A DNA stretch of 64,000 bases from positions 124,001 through 188,000 of the forward strand of contig NZ_CP040764.1 of the NCBI RefSeq assembly GCF_004683865.2, written 5' to 3'. Source of the stretch: Paracoccus liaowanqingii. Lineage in GTDB: Bacteria; Pseudomonadota; Alphaproteobacteria; Rhodobacterales; Rhodobacteraceae. The stretch's first letter is position 1; every line of letters begins with the position of its first letter. Below the pieces are notes generated by a model. It worked only from the letters and a program-made list of their open reading frames with translations, had not been told where the DNA came from and ran no database searches. The position numbers and the translations under genes were made by a program. Below are positions 7,901 through 19,059 of the stretch, in pieces.

Positions 7901-9214
7901 ATGCGCGGCCGGATCGCCTTCATCGACGACGAGGCGCCGCTCTGCGCGGCGGCGGCGGACTGGCTGGAGGCCTCGGGCTTCGAGGTGGCGACCTTCACCG
8001 ATCCCGCCGAGGCGCTGGCGGGCATCCGGGCCGAGGCCTGCGACTGCGTGGTGACCGACCTGCGGATGCCGGGCCTGTCGGGCCAGCAGGTGCTGGACGC
8101 GCTGCGGGGCCAGGACCCCGACCTGCCGGTGATCCTGCTGTCGGGCCATGCCGACGTGCCGGTGGCGGTGGCCGCGATGCGCACCGGGGCGCATGACTTC
8201 CTGGAAAAGCCCTATCGCGCCGAGCATCTGGTCGAGGTGCTGGACCGCGCCGTCGACCTGCGCCGGATGCGGCGCGAGGCGCGGATCCGGCGGGCCTCGC
8301 CCCTGTCGGCGGGGCGGCTGGAGACGCGGCTGCCCGGCAACAGCCCCGCCCTGCACCACCTGCGCCGCGCGGTGCAGCACCTGGCCGACCTGCCGCTGGA
8401 CCTGATGCTGGTCGGAGAGCCGGGCTCGGGGCGGTCCGAGGTCGCGCGCTGCCTGCATGATCTGGGCCGCCGTGCGCGCCGCCCCTTCGTCGTCATCCAC
8501 GGTGCGGGCCTGCCCGACGGGGCGCTGGAGGCGGAATTGCTGGGCCACGAGCGCGGCCATCTGGCCGGCGTCTCGGGCGCGCGGGCGGGGCGGCTGGAAC
8601 AGGCACAGGGCGGCACGCTGTATCTGGCCGACCTGCAGGCGGTGCCGCTGTCGGTGCAGGCGCGGCTGATGCGGGTGCTGCAGGCGGGCGCGGTGGAACG
8701 CATCGGCGGGCAGACCGCGCGCCCCGTCGATCTGCGCCTGATCGCGGCGGTCGAGGGCGATCCCGCGGCGCTTGTGGCGCAGGGGCGGCTGCGGCCCGAC
8801 CTGTTCCACCGCCTGTCCGCCGGCGCGCTGCACATCCCGCCCCTGCGCGACCGGGCCGAGGACGTGCCCGCGCTGTTCACCGCCATGGCCGAGGCCGCCG
8901 CCGCGCGCTTGGGCCTGCCGATGCCCGACCTGCGCCCCGCCGATCTGGACCGCCTGTCCGCCCGGCCCTGGCCCGGCAACCTGGCCGAACTGCGCGCCAG
9001 CGCCGAGCGCGCCGTGCTGGCCCTGCCCGCCGGTCCCGCGCCCGCAGGCGACGCCCCCAGCCTGCCCGACCGCATGGCACGGGTCGAGGCTCAGATCATC
9101 GCCGAGGCGCTGGCGGTGGCCGACGGCTCCTCGGCCCGGGCCGCCGATGCCTTGGGCATCCCCCGCCGGACGCTGAACGAAAAGATCGCACGGCACGGCC
9201 TGCGCGCCGATTGA
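7901..9214 (+). CDS. DctD/NtrC-like response regulator with degenerate AAA+ domain
   Basis: 437 residues: receiver (phosphoacceptor Asp in VVTDLRMPG, Lys in FLEKPYR), AAA+ central domain, and a C-terminal Fis-type helix-turn-helix (SSARAADALGIPRRTLNEKI). The central domain has lost key residues. Walker A reads GEPGSGRSE (Lys to Arg), the GAFTGA loop that contacts sigma-54 reads GHLAGV after GHER, and Walker B reads LYLADLQ instead of LFLDE. It should bind DNA on phosphorylation, but is unlikely to open sigma-54 promoters. It starts eight bases after the kinase gene. Confidence 0.87.
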   Translation: MRGRIAFIDDEAPLCAAAADWLEASGFEVATFTDPAEALAGIRAEACDCVVTDLRMPGLSGQQVLDALRGQDPDLPVILLSGHADVPVAVAAMRTGAHDFLEKPYRAEHLVEVLDRAVDLRRMRREARIRRASPLSAGRLETRLPGNSPALHHLRRAVQHLADLPLDLMLVGEPGSGRSEVARCLHDLGRRARRPFVVIHGAGLPDGALEAELLGHERGHLAGVSGARAGRLEQAQGGTLYLADLQAVPLSVQARLMRVLQAGAVERIGGQTARPVDLRLIAAVEGDPAALVAQGRLRPDLFHRLSAGALHIPPLRDRAEDVPALFTAMAEAAAARLGLPMPDLRPADLDRLSARPWPGNLAELRASAERAVLALPAGPAPAGDAPSLPDRMARVEAQIIAEALAVADGSSARAADALGIPRRTLNEKIARHGLRAD

Positions 9215-9244
9215 GGGGCGGATTTCTGCCCGCGCCCTGGCGGG

Positions 9245-9264
9245 TCGGGCAAGAAAATGCCCGA
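9245..9264 (+). terminator. Inverted repeat after the response regulator gene
   Basis: TCGGGCA, six-base loop AGAAAA, TGCCCGA: a perfect 7-bp hairpin 31 bases after the regulator stop, without a T-run. It lies in the 197-base gap before the TAXI binding-protein gene and could be a weak terminator or an operator for the neighbouring regulator. Confidence 0.35.
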
Positions 9265-9411
9265 ACCGGTGGCGATAACAGCCGAAATTCCGACGCCATG
9301 TCAGGGAGTTGCGCCAATTCACCTTTCCGCTCGCCGGATCGTGACTCCGCCGCTGTTTCACGAACGCAATCTTGCTACTCTGCCTGCCAGAACATCATGG
9401 GAGGAAACCGC

Positions 9412-10368
9412 ATGTTCCATCGTATCGCCGCCACCGTTCCCGCCATCGCCCTGGGGGGCCTGATGGTCACGGCGCCGCAGGCGCAGGCGCAGGACTTCAT
9501 CAACGTGCTGACCGGGGGCACCTCGGGCGTCTACTACCCCCTGGGCGTCGCGCTGTCGGAAATCTATGCCGAGGGGATCGAGGGCTCGCGCACGCAGGTC
9601 CAGGCGACCAAGGCCTCGGTCGAGAACCTGAACCTTCTGGCGCAGGGCCGGGGCGAGATCGCCTTCGCCCTTGGCGACAGCGTGCAGGCCGCGTGGGACG
9701 GCAACGAGGAGGCCGGTTTCCCGCGCCCCCTGACGGAATTGCGCGCCATCGCCGCGATCTATCCCAACTACATCCAGATCGTCGCGGATGCGGCGGCGGG
9801 CGTCTCGACGCTGGAGGATCTGCGCGGCAAGACCCTGTCCGTGGGCGCCCCGGCCTCGGGGACCGAACTGAACGCGCGGGCGATCTTTGCCGCCGCCGGC
9901 ATGAGCTATGACGATCTGGCCAAGGTGGAATACCTGCCCTATGCGGAATCGGCCGAGCTGATCAAGAACCGCCAGCTGGAGGCGACGCTGCAATCCTCGG
10001 GCCTGGGCGTGGCCTTCATCCAGGATCTGTCGGCGACCCACGACATCACCATCGTGTCGATCCCCGAGGAAACCGTGACCGCCATCGGCGCGCCCTTCGC
10101 GCCCGCGATGATCCCGGCGGGCACCTATGCCGGCATCGACGAGGACATCCCGACCGCGGCCATCGGCAACATGCTGATCAGCCACGAGGGCGTGTCCGAG
10201 GAGACCGCCTATCAGATGACCAAGCTGATGTTCGACAATGTGGACCGCATGCGGTCCTCGCACGGGGCCGCCGAGGGCATCAGCCCCGAGACCGCACTGG
10301 AGGGGATCTCGATCCCGCTGCATCCGGGCGCCGAGCGGTATTACCGCGAGATCGGCCTGATCGAGTAA
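9412..10368 (+). CDS. TRAP transporter solute receptor, TAXI family
   Basis: 318 residues from ATG 9412, with GGGAGG eight bases upstream. A signal peptide ends at about residue 27 (APQAQA before QDF). The TAXI signature region FINVLTGGTSGVYYPLGVAL follows, then VQATKASVENLNLL and SVGAPASGTELNARAIF. This periplasmic protein captures a small organic anion, typically a dicarboxylate or glutamate-like solute, and delivers it to the fused permease encoded next. Control by the upstream kinase/regulator pair is inferred from position. Confidence 0.93.
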   Translation: MFHRIAATVPAIALGGLMVTAPQAQAQDFINVLTGGTSGVYYPLGVALSEIYAEGIEGSRTQVQATKASVENLNLLAQGRGEIAFALGDSVQAAWDGNEEAGFPRPLTELRAIAAIYPNYIQIVADAAAGVSTLEDLRGKTLSVGAPASGTELNARAIFAAAGMSYDDLAKVEYLPYAESAELIKNRQLEATLQSSGLGVAFIQDLSATHDITIVSIPEETVTAIGAPFAPAMIPAGTYAGIDEDIPTAAIGNMLISHEGVSEETAYQMTKLMFDNVDRMRSSHGAAEGISPETALEGISIPLHPGAERYYREIGLIE

Positions 10369-10376
10369 GCGACCCC

Positions 10377-10402
10377 GGCCTGCGCGCAGAGGCGCGCGGG
10401 CC
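10377..10402 (+). terminator. Hairpin between TRAP receptor and permease genes
   Basis: GGCCTGCGCGC and GCGCGCGGGCC form an 11-bp stem (one T-G wobble) around loop AGAG, starting eight bases after the receptor stop. No T-tract follows. In this position such a hairpin usually stabilises the receptor message or attenuates read-through, so more receptor than permease is made. That role is inferred from position. Confidence 0.5.
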
Positions 10403-10486
10403 TGCCCCTTGCGGGTCGGTCCCCGAGCGGACCCGGCCCTTCAGGCCCATCCCCCCTCAGGCCAGCCCCCCTTTCAGGAGAGTGCC

Positions 10487-12642
<2,156 letters not shown>

Positions 12643-12643
<1 letters not shown>

Positions 12644-13008
12644 TGCTGTGCGTGGCGGCGGGGGCCTTCGCGCTGTCGCTCGCCACGGAGGGCTTCACGC
12701 TGGACTGGACCCATTCGGTGGCGCGGACCGTCTGGTGGGAACGCTGGCAGATCACGGATGCGGGCCTGACCCCGGTCGAGGCCCGCATCACCGGCACGGG
12801 CGCCGGGATGGAGCCGCCGCCCGACGCCCGCCTGCGGGACGGCGTCTGGCACTATGCCCCGCAGGTGCCGCCGCAGCGGCAGGTGGTGCTGGCGGCCTCG
12901 GGCGCGACGGGCGCGGGCTGGCGGCTCTGCGCGCAAGGCACGTGCCATGCTTTGACCGAGGATCAGGGACCGCTGCGCCTGTGGTCGGCGGAACGCTGCG
13001 AAGGGTGA
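12643..13008 (+). CDS. DUF1850 family protein, TRAP-TAXI partner
   Basis: 121 residues, with the start overlapping the permease stop by one base, so it is translationally coupled. After a hydrophobic N-terminus it carries the family hallmark FTLDWTHSVARTVWWERWQI. DUF1850 proteins are a regular third gene of TAXI TRAP operons; their biochemical role is not established. Two cysteines near the C-terminus (LCAQGTCHAL) could form a disulfide in the periplasm. The assignment rests on motif and position. Confidence 0.82.
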
Positions 13009-13030
13009 CGGGGCCGCGTCTGACGGGGGC

Positions 13031-13357
13031 CTAGTCCGCGTCGTCGGACGGCAGGGCCGCGAACCAGTCCGCATAGGGGGAGTTGCGCGCCATGGTCCGG
13101 TTCAGGTCCGGCGCGCCGTCCTGCCACCAGACCGGGCCGCGTTCGCCCAAGGCGATCTTGGCCACATCGACGGCGCGGTGGGCGGCGTCCTCGGCATCCG
13201 GGTCCGCGGCGGCGCGGGCCGTCTTGACCGCGCGGCGGGCCTGCATCAGTTGCGCCACCAGATCGGCCCGCCGCGTTTCGTCCAGATTCGGGTTGGCCGC
13301 GCGCCACAGCCGCCCCCGGACGACGATGTAGCGCTGATCGGGGGTTACTGGCGGCAT
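13031..13357 (-). CDS. Small conserved protein of the type annotated 'biopolymer transporter Tol'
   Basis: 108 residues from ATG 13357. It opens with TPDQRYIVVRGRLWRAANP and ends with GERGPVWWQDGAPDLNRTMA then NSPYADW. The middle is an Ala/Arg-rich helix. I recall closely similar proteins across alphaproteobacteria carrying the inherited label 'biopolymer transporter Tol', but no TolQR-like membrane helix is present. The function is unknown. It lies 31 bases after nagA on the same strand and converges with the DUF1850 gene. Confidence 0.72.
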   Translation of the reverse strand: MPPVTPDQRYIVVRGRLWRAANPNLDETRRADLVAQLMQARRAVKTARAAADPDAEDAAHRAVDVAKIALGERGPVWWQDGAPDLNRTMARNSPYADWFAALPSDDAD

Positions 13358-13388
13358 GGTGGCAGTCCGTATCGTGGCGTGGCCCGGA

Positions 13389-14567
13389 TCAAGCCCCGGG
13401 GGCGGGGTTGCGTTCCGGGCCCCTGTCGTCGGGCGGCACGGGCCGCAGGTCACCGTCCTGCCAGATCCCTGCCAGCCTCAGGTCATCGTCCAGCAGGATC
13501 ACCTCGGCCGCCCGCCCCGGAGCCAGCGCGCCCACGCGGTCCCCGATCCGCGCCAGCCCGGCGGGCACCCGCGTCGCCATGGCCAGCGCGCGCGCCACCG
13601 GCACGCCCAGGTCGGACACCAGCAGGCGCAGGGCCCCGTCCAGCCGCAGGTCGGCCCCGGCCAGCGTGCCGTCGGGCAGGGTCAGGCGCCCGTCCTCGCG
13701 TTGCACCGTGCGGCCGTGCAGGGTCATCCGGGTCCGGTCGGTGCCCGCGAAGGCCATGCAGTCGCTGACCAGGAACAGCCCCTCGGGCCGCGCGGCCAAG
13801 GCGATGCGCAGCGCCTCGGGATGGACATGGAGGCCGTCCGCGATCAGCCCCGCGAAGGCCTGGCCCGACAGCACCGCCCCCACCAGCCCCGGCGCGCGAT
13901 GGCCCATCTGGCTCATGGCGTTGAAGAGATGCGTGGCGGCCTGCGCGCCGGCGCCAAAGGCCGCGCGGGCCGCCTCGAAGCTGCAATCGCTATGCCCCAG
14001 GCTGACGATGACGCCCGCCTGCGTCAGGGCGGCGATCTGCGCAGGGGTCGCGGCCTCGGGCGCCAGCGTCACCATCAGCACCGGCAGGGCGCGGGCCGCC
14101 GCGATCAGGCGGGCCAGATCGGCCTCCTCCATCGGGCGGATCAGGGCGGGATCATGGGCGCCCGCGCGGCGGGGGTCCAGATGCGGCCCCTCCAGATGCA
14201 GGCCCAGAAAGCCGGGGGTGCCGTCTTGCGCGGCCCGGATCCCGGCGGCGATGACACGGGCGGTGACCTCGGCCGTGTCGGTGATCAGCGTGGGCAGGAT
14301 GCCCGCACAGCCAAGCGCCCGGTGCGCGGCGCAGATCCGGCGCAGCGCGTCCGGGTCGGTGTCGCCGCCGACCATCAGCCCCGCCCCGCCATTCACCTGC
14401 AGATCGACGAAGCCCGGCGCCAGGATCCCCGCCACCTGCCGCGTCGCGGGGGGCGCCTCGGCCAACGGCGGAAGGCCCGCGATGCGCCCGTCCTCGATGA
14501 CCAGCGCATGATCCGTCAGCAGGCGGGTGCCGTCGAAGATGCGGGCGCCGGTCAGGACATGGCGCAT
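13389..14567 (-). CDS. nagA: N-acetylglucosamine-6-phosphate deacetylase
   Basis: 392 residues, about the family length. Visible features are the amidohydrolase start GILAPGFVDLQVNGGAGLMV, the metal/substrate strand GLHLEGPHLDP near residue 120, SLGHSDCSFEAA, ATHLFNAMSQMGHRAPG, and the catalytic Asp in FLVSDCMAFAG. The enzyme removes acetate from GlcNAc-6-phosphate to give glucosamine-6-phosphate in the cytoplasm. Its start overlaps the stop of the SIS-domain gene (TGATG). The kinase-SIS-NagA order gives a complete route from GlcNAc toward fructose-6-phosphate. Confidence 0.93.
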   Translation of the reverse strand: MRHVLTGARIFDGTRLLTDHALVIEDGRIAGLPPLAEAPPATRQVAGILAPGFVDLQVNGGAGLMVGGDTDPDALRRICAAHRALGCAGILPTLITDTAEVTARVIAAGIRAAQDGTPGFLGLHLEGPHLDPRRAGAHDPALIRPMEEADLARLIAAARALPVLMVTLAPEAATPAQIAALTQAGVIVSLGHSDCSFEAARAAFGAGAQAATHLFNAMSQMGHRAPGLVGAVLSGQAFAGLIADGLHVHPEALRIALAARPEGLFLVSDCMAFAGTDRTRMTLHGRTVQREDGRLTLPDGTLAGADLRLDGALRLLVSDLGVPVARALAMATRVPAGLARIGDRVGALAPGRAAEVILLDDDLRLAGIWQDGDLRPVPPDDRGPERNPAPGA

Positions 14568-15592
14568 CACAGCGTCTCCGTCACCTTGCGCAGATGCGGG
14601 GGCGTGTCGGGATCGAAGCCCCGGCGCCGGGCCAGCCCCTCGACGCAGGCGTAATGGGCGGCGATCAGCACCAGCGGCGCGACCAGGGGATGCAGGGCTG
14701 CCACATGGGGCAGGCGCGTGGCCCCTCGCGCGTCGGTGCCGGTCACGAAGACATCGGCGCCCTGCGCGGCCAGCCGGGCGGCGGTGTCGCGGACATGGGG
14801 CAGGGCCGCGTCCTCGACCCCCAGCACCAGCACCGGAAAGCGCGCCTGCACGATGGCGGCGGGGCCGTGCAGCACCTCGGCGGCGCTGTAGGCCTCGGCA
14901 TGCAGGCCGCAGGTCTCCTTCAGCTTCAGCGCGGCCTCGGCAGCGATGGCGATGGCAGGGCCGCGCCCCAGCACGAAGGCGTGCGACGCCTCGTGCAGCC
15001 GGTCCGACAGCGGCTGCCAGTCCAGCGCCACCGCCTGCGCCAAGGCCTCGGGCAGGGCATCCAGCGCGGCGCGCAGGGGGGCGTCGTCCTGCCATTCGGC
15101 CAGCAGCGCCAGCCCCGCGACGACCGAGTTCACGAAGGTCTTGGTGGCCGCGACCGAGCGTTCCTCGCCCGCCTCCAGCGGCAGGCAATGGGTGGCGGCC
15201 TGCGCCAGGGGGCTGTCGGGATGGTTGGTGATTGCCACCGACAGCGCCCCCCCCGCGACCGCCGCCGCCATCAGGTCCACGATGTCGGGGCTTTGGCCCG
15301 ATTGCGAGATGCCGATGCAGGCCCCGCCCGCCAGCCGCAGGGGCCGGCGATAGACCGAGGCGATGGACGGCCCGATCGAGGCCACGGGCAGGCCCGCCTG
15401 CAGCTCGACCGCGTATTTCAGATAGGTCGCGGCATGGTCCGAGGATCCGCGCGCCACCGTCGCCAGCAGGGCGGGATCGCGGTCGCGCAGCGCCCGGGCG
15501 GTGTCCGCCAGCGCGGGCCGGGCGCGGTCGAGGAATCGGGCGGCGGCCTGCGGGATCTCGGCCACCTCGCGGGCCATGTGGCTGGGGGTCAT
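14567..15592 (-). CDS. SIS-domain glucosamine-6-phosphate deaminase (NagB-II/AgaS type)
   Basis: 341 residues from ATG 15592, preceded by AGGAG; a 13-residue longer start at 15631 is less likely. Two SIS domains are visible: the first with VARGSSDHAATYLKYAVE and GISQSGQSPDIVDLM, the second with FVLGRGPAIAIAAEAALKLK and SAAEVLHGPAAIV. It lacks the GlmS glutaminase domain. With NagA and the kinase beside it, it probably converts glucosamine-6-phosphate to fructose-6-phosphate and ammonia. Classical NagB is absent from the window. Confidence 0.88.
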   Translation of the reverse strand: MTPSHMAREVAEIPQAAARFLDRARPALADTARALRDRDPALLATVARGSSDHAATYLKYAVELQAGLPVASIGPSIASVYRRPLRLAGGACIGISQSGQSPDIVDLMAAAVAGGALSVAITNHPDSPLAQAATHCLPLEAGEERSVAATKTFVNSVVAGLALLAEWQDDAPLRAALDALPEALAQAVALDWQPLSDRLHEASHAFVLGRGPAIAIAAEAALKLKETCGLHAEAYSAAEVLHGPAAIVQARFPVLVLGVEDAALPHVRDTAARLAAQGADVFVTGTDARGATRLPHVAALHPLVAPLVLIAAHYACVEGLARRRGFDPDTPPHLRKVTETL

Positions 15593-15685
15593 CGCGATCT
15601 CCTGTCGGGGCGGGGTGGGGAAGACGGGCACGGGGTCACGTGGACATGGGGCGTTCCGCCGCCGCCGAAAGGCCGGGCAACCCGC

Positions 15686-16528
15686 CTAGGCATCGGGCAG
15701 GCCTTCGAGGTCGCGGGCCATGGCCAGCGCCCCGTCCAGCGCAGTGCCGCGCGGGGCCTGGACGGGCAGCGCGTCGGCCAGCCGGGCGGCGTAATGGGGG
15801 CCGAGGCCGCCGGTGAAGACCACGGGCAGGGGCTGGCCGTCCCGCAGCACCGTCAGGATCTGCAGGATGTCGCGGGCGGCCTCCTGCAGGATCGCCTCGG
15901 CGGCCGGGTCGCCCTGCAGCATCTCGGGCGCCAGCCGGGCGAAGTCGCCGGGGCGGGCGCGGTTGCCGAACTCGATGATCCCCTCGATCCCGCCATGGCG
16001 GTCCAGCATGGCCTGCAGCAGCGGCGTCATCGGTGCTAGCCCGTCGCCCGCCCGCATCGCCTGCGCCAGAAGGCTGCGCCCCAGCACCGCGCCGCTGCCC
16101 TGATCGCCCATCAGGAAGCCGCGCCCGCCGACCTGGAGGACCTCGCCCGCGCGCTGGCGCACGAAGACCGATCCCGTGCCCATCGCGGCCAGCACCCCGT
16201 CGCGGTTCCCAAGCGCGCCGCGCGCCGCCGTGATCCCGTCATTGACGATGCGGATGCGGGCGAAGGGCAAGAGCCCGCGCAACTGCCGCACCGCGCCCTG
16301 CATCGCGCCGCCCGCCAGCCCCAGCACCGCGACCAGTGCCCGCGGATCGACGCCGCAGTCGCCGATGGCTTGGGCAGTCGCGGCGCGGATGCTGGCCGCC
16401 GCGCCCTCGATGTCGGTGTTGATGTTGGCGGCCCCGCCCTGGCCCTGGCCCAGCAGGCGCCCCCGGGCGTCGCACAGCGCCGCCCGGCATCCGGTCCCGC
16501 CGCCATCGATTCCCAGAAAGACCGTCAT
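15686..16528 (-). CDS. BadF/BadG-family N-acetylglucosamine kinase
   Basis: 280 residues with the ASKHA phosphate-1 motif LGIDGGGTGCRAAL at the N-terminus, GGAANINTDIEGA, VNDGITAARGAL, AAMGTGSVF (phosphate-2) and VGGRGFLMGDQGSGAVLG, as in eukaryotic-type GlcNAc kinases. It should phosphorylate an imported amino sugar and feed the deacetylase and SIS enzyme downstream (93-base gap). It is divergent from the carbohydrate ABC operon across 238 bases, where a shared regulatory region is expected. Confidence 0.85.
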   Translation of the reverse strand: MTVFLGIDGGGTGCRAALCDARGRLLGQGQGGAANINTDIEGAAASIRAATAQAIGDCGVDPRALVAVLGLAGGAMQGAVRQLRGLLPFARIRIVNDGITAARGALGNRDGVLAAMGTGSVFVRQRAGEVLQVGGRGFLMGDQGSGAVLGRSLLAQAMRAGDGLAPMTPLLQAMLDRHGGIEGIIEFGNRARPGDFARLAPEMLQGDPAAEAILQEAARDILQILTVLRDGQPLPVVFTGGLGPHYAARLADALPVQAPRGTALDGALAMARDLEGLPDA

Positions 16529-16766
16529 CGCGCACCTCTTGGCCCCGGACCCTAGCGAAGCCCGACCGGCCCGGGAAGCCGAAACCGGCGGTTCATCCCG
16601 TGCGACGAGAGGGGTTTACAGGATGCGGCGTTTTGTCATGATCACCCCCAAGCGACGCGGAGTCGGGCGAAGGGCTTGGGGACGCATGCGCCCGGGGGGA
16701 CCGGGACCGATCCGGTGCCGCGAACCAACAGCGGCCCGTCAGAGGCCCGATCACAGGGAGACCACC

Positions 16767-18038
16767 ATGACCCGAACCCTTCGCCTGGCGCTGCTGGCCA
16801 GCACGGTCCTTGCCGGCGCAAGTCTGGGAAGCGCAGCCGCGGCTCAGGACGTGACGCTGACCATCGAAAGCTGGCGCAACGACGACCTGCAGATCTGGCA
16901 GGACACCATCATCCCCGCCTTCGAGGCCGCGAACCCCGGCATCGGCGTGGTCTTCGCGCCCACCGCGCCCGCCGAATACAACGCCATCCTGAACTCCAAG
17001 CTGGATGCGGGCTCGGCGGGCGACCTGATCACCTGCCGCCCCTTCGATGCCTCGCTGGAGCTGTTCACTTCCGACAAGCTTGCCGACCTGACCGATCTGG
17101 CGGCGATGGAGAATTTCTCGGACGTGGCGAAATCGGCCTGGCAGACCGATGACGGGGCGGCGACCTTCTGCGTGCCGCTGGCCTCGGTCATTCACGGTTT
17201 CATGTACAACCGCACCGCCTTCGACGAGCTGGGGCTGGAGCCGCCCGCGACGATGGACGAGTTCTACACCCTGCTGGACGCGATCCAGGAGGACGGCACC
17301 TACATCCCCATGGCCATGGGAAGCGCCGACCAGTGGGAGGCGGCGACGATGGGCTACCAGAACATCGGCCCGACCTTCTGGAAGGGCGAGGAGGGCCGCC
17401 GCGCGCTGATCGCGGGCGAGCAGTCCCTGACCGACGAGGGCTGGGTCGAGCCTTTCCGCCATCTGGCCCGGTGGGGCGCCTATCTGGGCGAGGGGTTCGA
17501 GGCGCAGACCTATCCCGACAGCCAGAACCTGTTCACCCTCGGCCGCGCCGCCATCTATCCCGCCGGCAGCTGGGAGATCGGCGTCTTCACCCCGCAGATC
17601 GACGGCGCCTTCGAGATGGGGGCCTTTCCGCCCCCCGTCCTGGCCGAGGGCGATACCTGCTATATCAGCGATCATACCGACATCGCCCTGGGCCTGAATG
17701 CGGCCTCGCCCAATGCGGACGCGGCGCGGACCTTCCTCGAATGGGTGGGATCGGCCGAGTTCGCCACGCTCTATGCCAATGCGCTGCCGGGGTTCTTCTC
17801 GCTGAACTCGGCGCCGGTCGAGATGGAGGATCCGCTAGCGCAGGAGTTCGTGGGCTGGCGCGAGACCTGCGAGCCGACGATCCGGTCGACCTATCAGATC
17901 CTGTCGCGCGGCACCCCGAACCTGGAGAACGAGACCTGGAATGCCAGCGCCAACGTGCTGGCCGGGACCGAGACGCCCGAGGATGCGGCCGCAAGGCTGC
18001 AGGAGGGGCTGGCGTCCTGGTACGAGCCGCAGCAGTGA
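16767..18038 (+). CDS. Carbohydrate ABC transporter substrate-binding protein
   Basis: 423 residues from ATG 16767 (AGGGAG upstream). The signal peptide ends near residue 27 (AAAAQD). The family-1 (MalE-like) extracellular binding fold starts with VTLTIESWRNDDLQIW and continues with KLDAGSAGDLITCRPFDASL and the YPAGSWEIGVF strand. It delivers a sugar, probably an N-acetyl amino sugar or oligosaccharide given the divergent nag-type genes, to the two permeases encoded downstream. A hairpin and a dispersed repeat lie between it and the first permease gene. Confidence 0.92.
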   Translation: MTRTLRLALLASTVLAGASLGSAAAAQDVTLTIESWRNDDLQIWQDTIIPAFEAANPGIGVVFAPTAPAEYNAILNSKLDAGSAGDLITCRPFDASLELFTSDKLADLTDLAAMENFSDVAKSAWQTDDGAATFCVPLASVIHGFMYNRTAFDELGLEPPATMDEFYTLLDAIQEDGTYIPMAMGSADQWEAATMGYQNIGPTFWKGEEGRRALIAGEQSLTDEGWVEPFRHLARWGAYLGEGFEAQTYPDSQNLFTLGRAAIYPAGSWEIGVFTPQIDGAFEMGAFPPPVLAEGDTCYISDHTDIALGLNAASPNADAARTFLEWVGSAEFATLYANALPGFFSLNSAPVEMEDPLAQEFVGWRETCEPTIRSTYQILSRGTPNLENETWNASANVLAGTETPEDAAARLQEGLASWYEPQQ

Positions 18039-18044
18039 CCGGGG

Positions 18045-18064
18045 GCCTGCCCTGACGGGCAGGC
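18045..18064 (+). terminator. Perfect hairpin after the binding-protein gene
   Basis: GCCTGCCC, loop TGAC, GGGCAGGC: a perfect 8-bp stem starting six bases after the binding-protein stop. A second hairpin belonging to a repeat element follows at once. Together they probably protect or attenuate the message between the highly needed receptor and its permeases. Confidence 0.5.
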
Positions 18065-18070
18065 GACAAG

Positions 18071-18123
18071 CCGGGGGCTTCGCGCCCCCGGACCCCCGCG
18101 GGATATTTTCGTGAAGAAGAAAG
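18071..18123 (+). repeat. Dispersed intergenic hairpin repeat, copy 1
   Basis: The element consists of CCGGGGGC-TTCGC-GCCCCCGG (8-bp stem, 5-base loop), then ACCCCCGCGGGATATTTT, then a GAAGAAGAAAGG tail. Copy 2 at 33170-33222 has the same architecture and shares ACCCCCGC.GGATATTT. I recall similar elements scattered in Rhodobacterales genomes. The purine tail runs into the RBS position of the permease gene at 18132, so the repeat may supply that gene's ribosome binding site. Confidence 0.65.
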
Positions 18124-18131
18124 GGCTGGGC

Positions 18132-19049
18132 ATGGCGGGGCGGCGGGCGGTGCGCTGGCATATCGGGGTGTTCCTGGCGCCGGCCGTGCTGGTCTATACG
18201 GCGATCATGATCGTGCCGCTGCTGGGCACGCTGAACCTGTCGCTGTTCGCGCGCGGCGAGGAGGGGCGCGTGTTCGTGGGGCTGGCGAATTTCGCGACGC
18301 TCTTTGGGGATCCGCGCTGGTCGGGGGCGTTCTGGAACGCGCTTGGCAACAATGCCTGGTTCTTCCTGATCCACATGCTGGTGCAGAACCCGGTGGGGGT
18401 GGCGCTGGCGGCGCTGCTCTCCTCGCCCCGGCTGCGGATGGCGGCGTTCTATCGGACGGCGATCTTCATTCCGACGATCCTCAGCTTCGTGATCGTGGGA
18501 TTCGTGTGGAAGCTGATCCTGTCGCCGATCTGGGGGATCGCGCCGGGGATGCTGGACGGCATCGGGCTGCGGTCGCTGTTCGCCCCCTGGCTGGGGCGCG
18601 AGGAATATGCGCTGACGACGCTGGCGCTGATCTCGGTCTGGCAGTTCGTGGGGATCCCGATGATGCTGATCTATGCGGCCCTGCTGTCGATTCCTGACGA
18701 GGTGATCGAGGCGGCCGAGATCGACGGCATCACCGGTTGGTCGCAGTTCCGGAAGATCAAGCTGCCGCTGATCCTGCCCGCGATCGGGATCATCAGTATC
18801 CTGACCTTCGTGGGCAATTTCAACGCGTTCGATCTGCTCTATGTGAGCCAGGGGGCGCTGGCGGGGCCGGACTTCTCGACGGACATCCTGGGGACGTTCC
18901 TCTATCGGACCTTCTTCGGGTTCCAGCTGCAGCTGGGCGATCCGCATATGGGCGCGGCCATCGCCACGGCGATGTTCGGGATCATCCTGCTGGGCGTCTG
19001 CGTCTATCTGTTCGGCATCCAGCGGCGGCTGCGCCGCTATCAGTTCTGA
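18132..19049 (+). CDS. Carbohydrate ABC transporter permease (MalF type)
   Basis: 305 residues from ATG 18132. A GTG at 18111 in the same frame falls inside the repeat tail and is rejected as start. Six membrane segments are apparent, beginning VFLAPAVLVYTAIMIVPLLG. The cytoplasmic EAA loop reads EAAEIDGITGWSQFRKIKLPLILP. It forms the inner-membrane channel with the MalG-type permease ten bases downstream. Confidence 0.92.
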   Translation: MAGRRAVRWHIGVFLAPAVLVYTAIMIVPLLGTLNLSLFARGEEGRVFVGLANFATLFGDPRWSGAFWNALGNNAWFFLIHMLVQNPVGVALAALLSSPRLRMAAFYRTAIFIPTILSFVIVGFVWKLILSPIWGIAPGMLDGIGLRSLFAPWLGREEYALTTLALISVWQFVGIPMMLIYAALLSIPDEVIEAAEIDGITGWSQFRKIKLPLILPAIGIISILTFVGNFNAFDLLYVSQGALAGPDFSTDILGTFLYRTFFGFQLQLGDPHMGAAIATAMFGIILLGVCVYLFGIQRRLRRYQF

Positions 19050-19059
19050 CGGGGGCGGC

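Noticed and set aside
9265..9411. Possible sigma-54 (-24/-12) promoter before the TAXI receptor gene
   Set aside because: A TTGC occurs near 9372, but no GG at the required -24 position. The neighbouring regulator also lacks the sigma-54 contact loop.
18111..18131. GTG start for the MalF-type permease
   Set aside because: It lies inside the dispersed repeat tail and would add only repeat-encoded residues (KKKGLG). ATG 18132 has the purine-rich tail as RBS.
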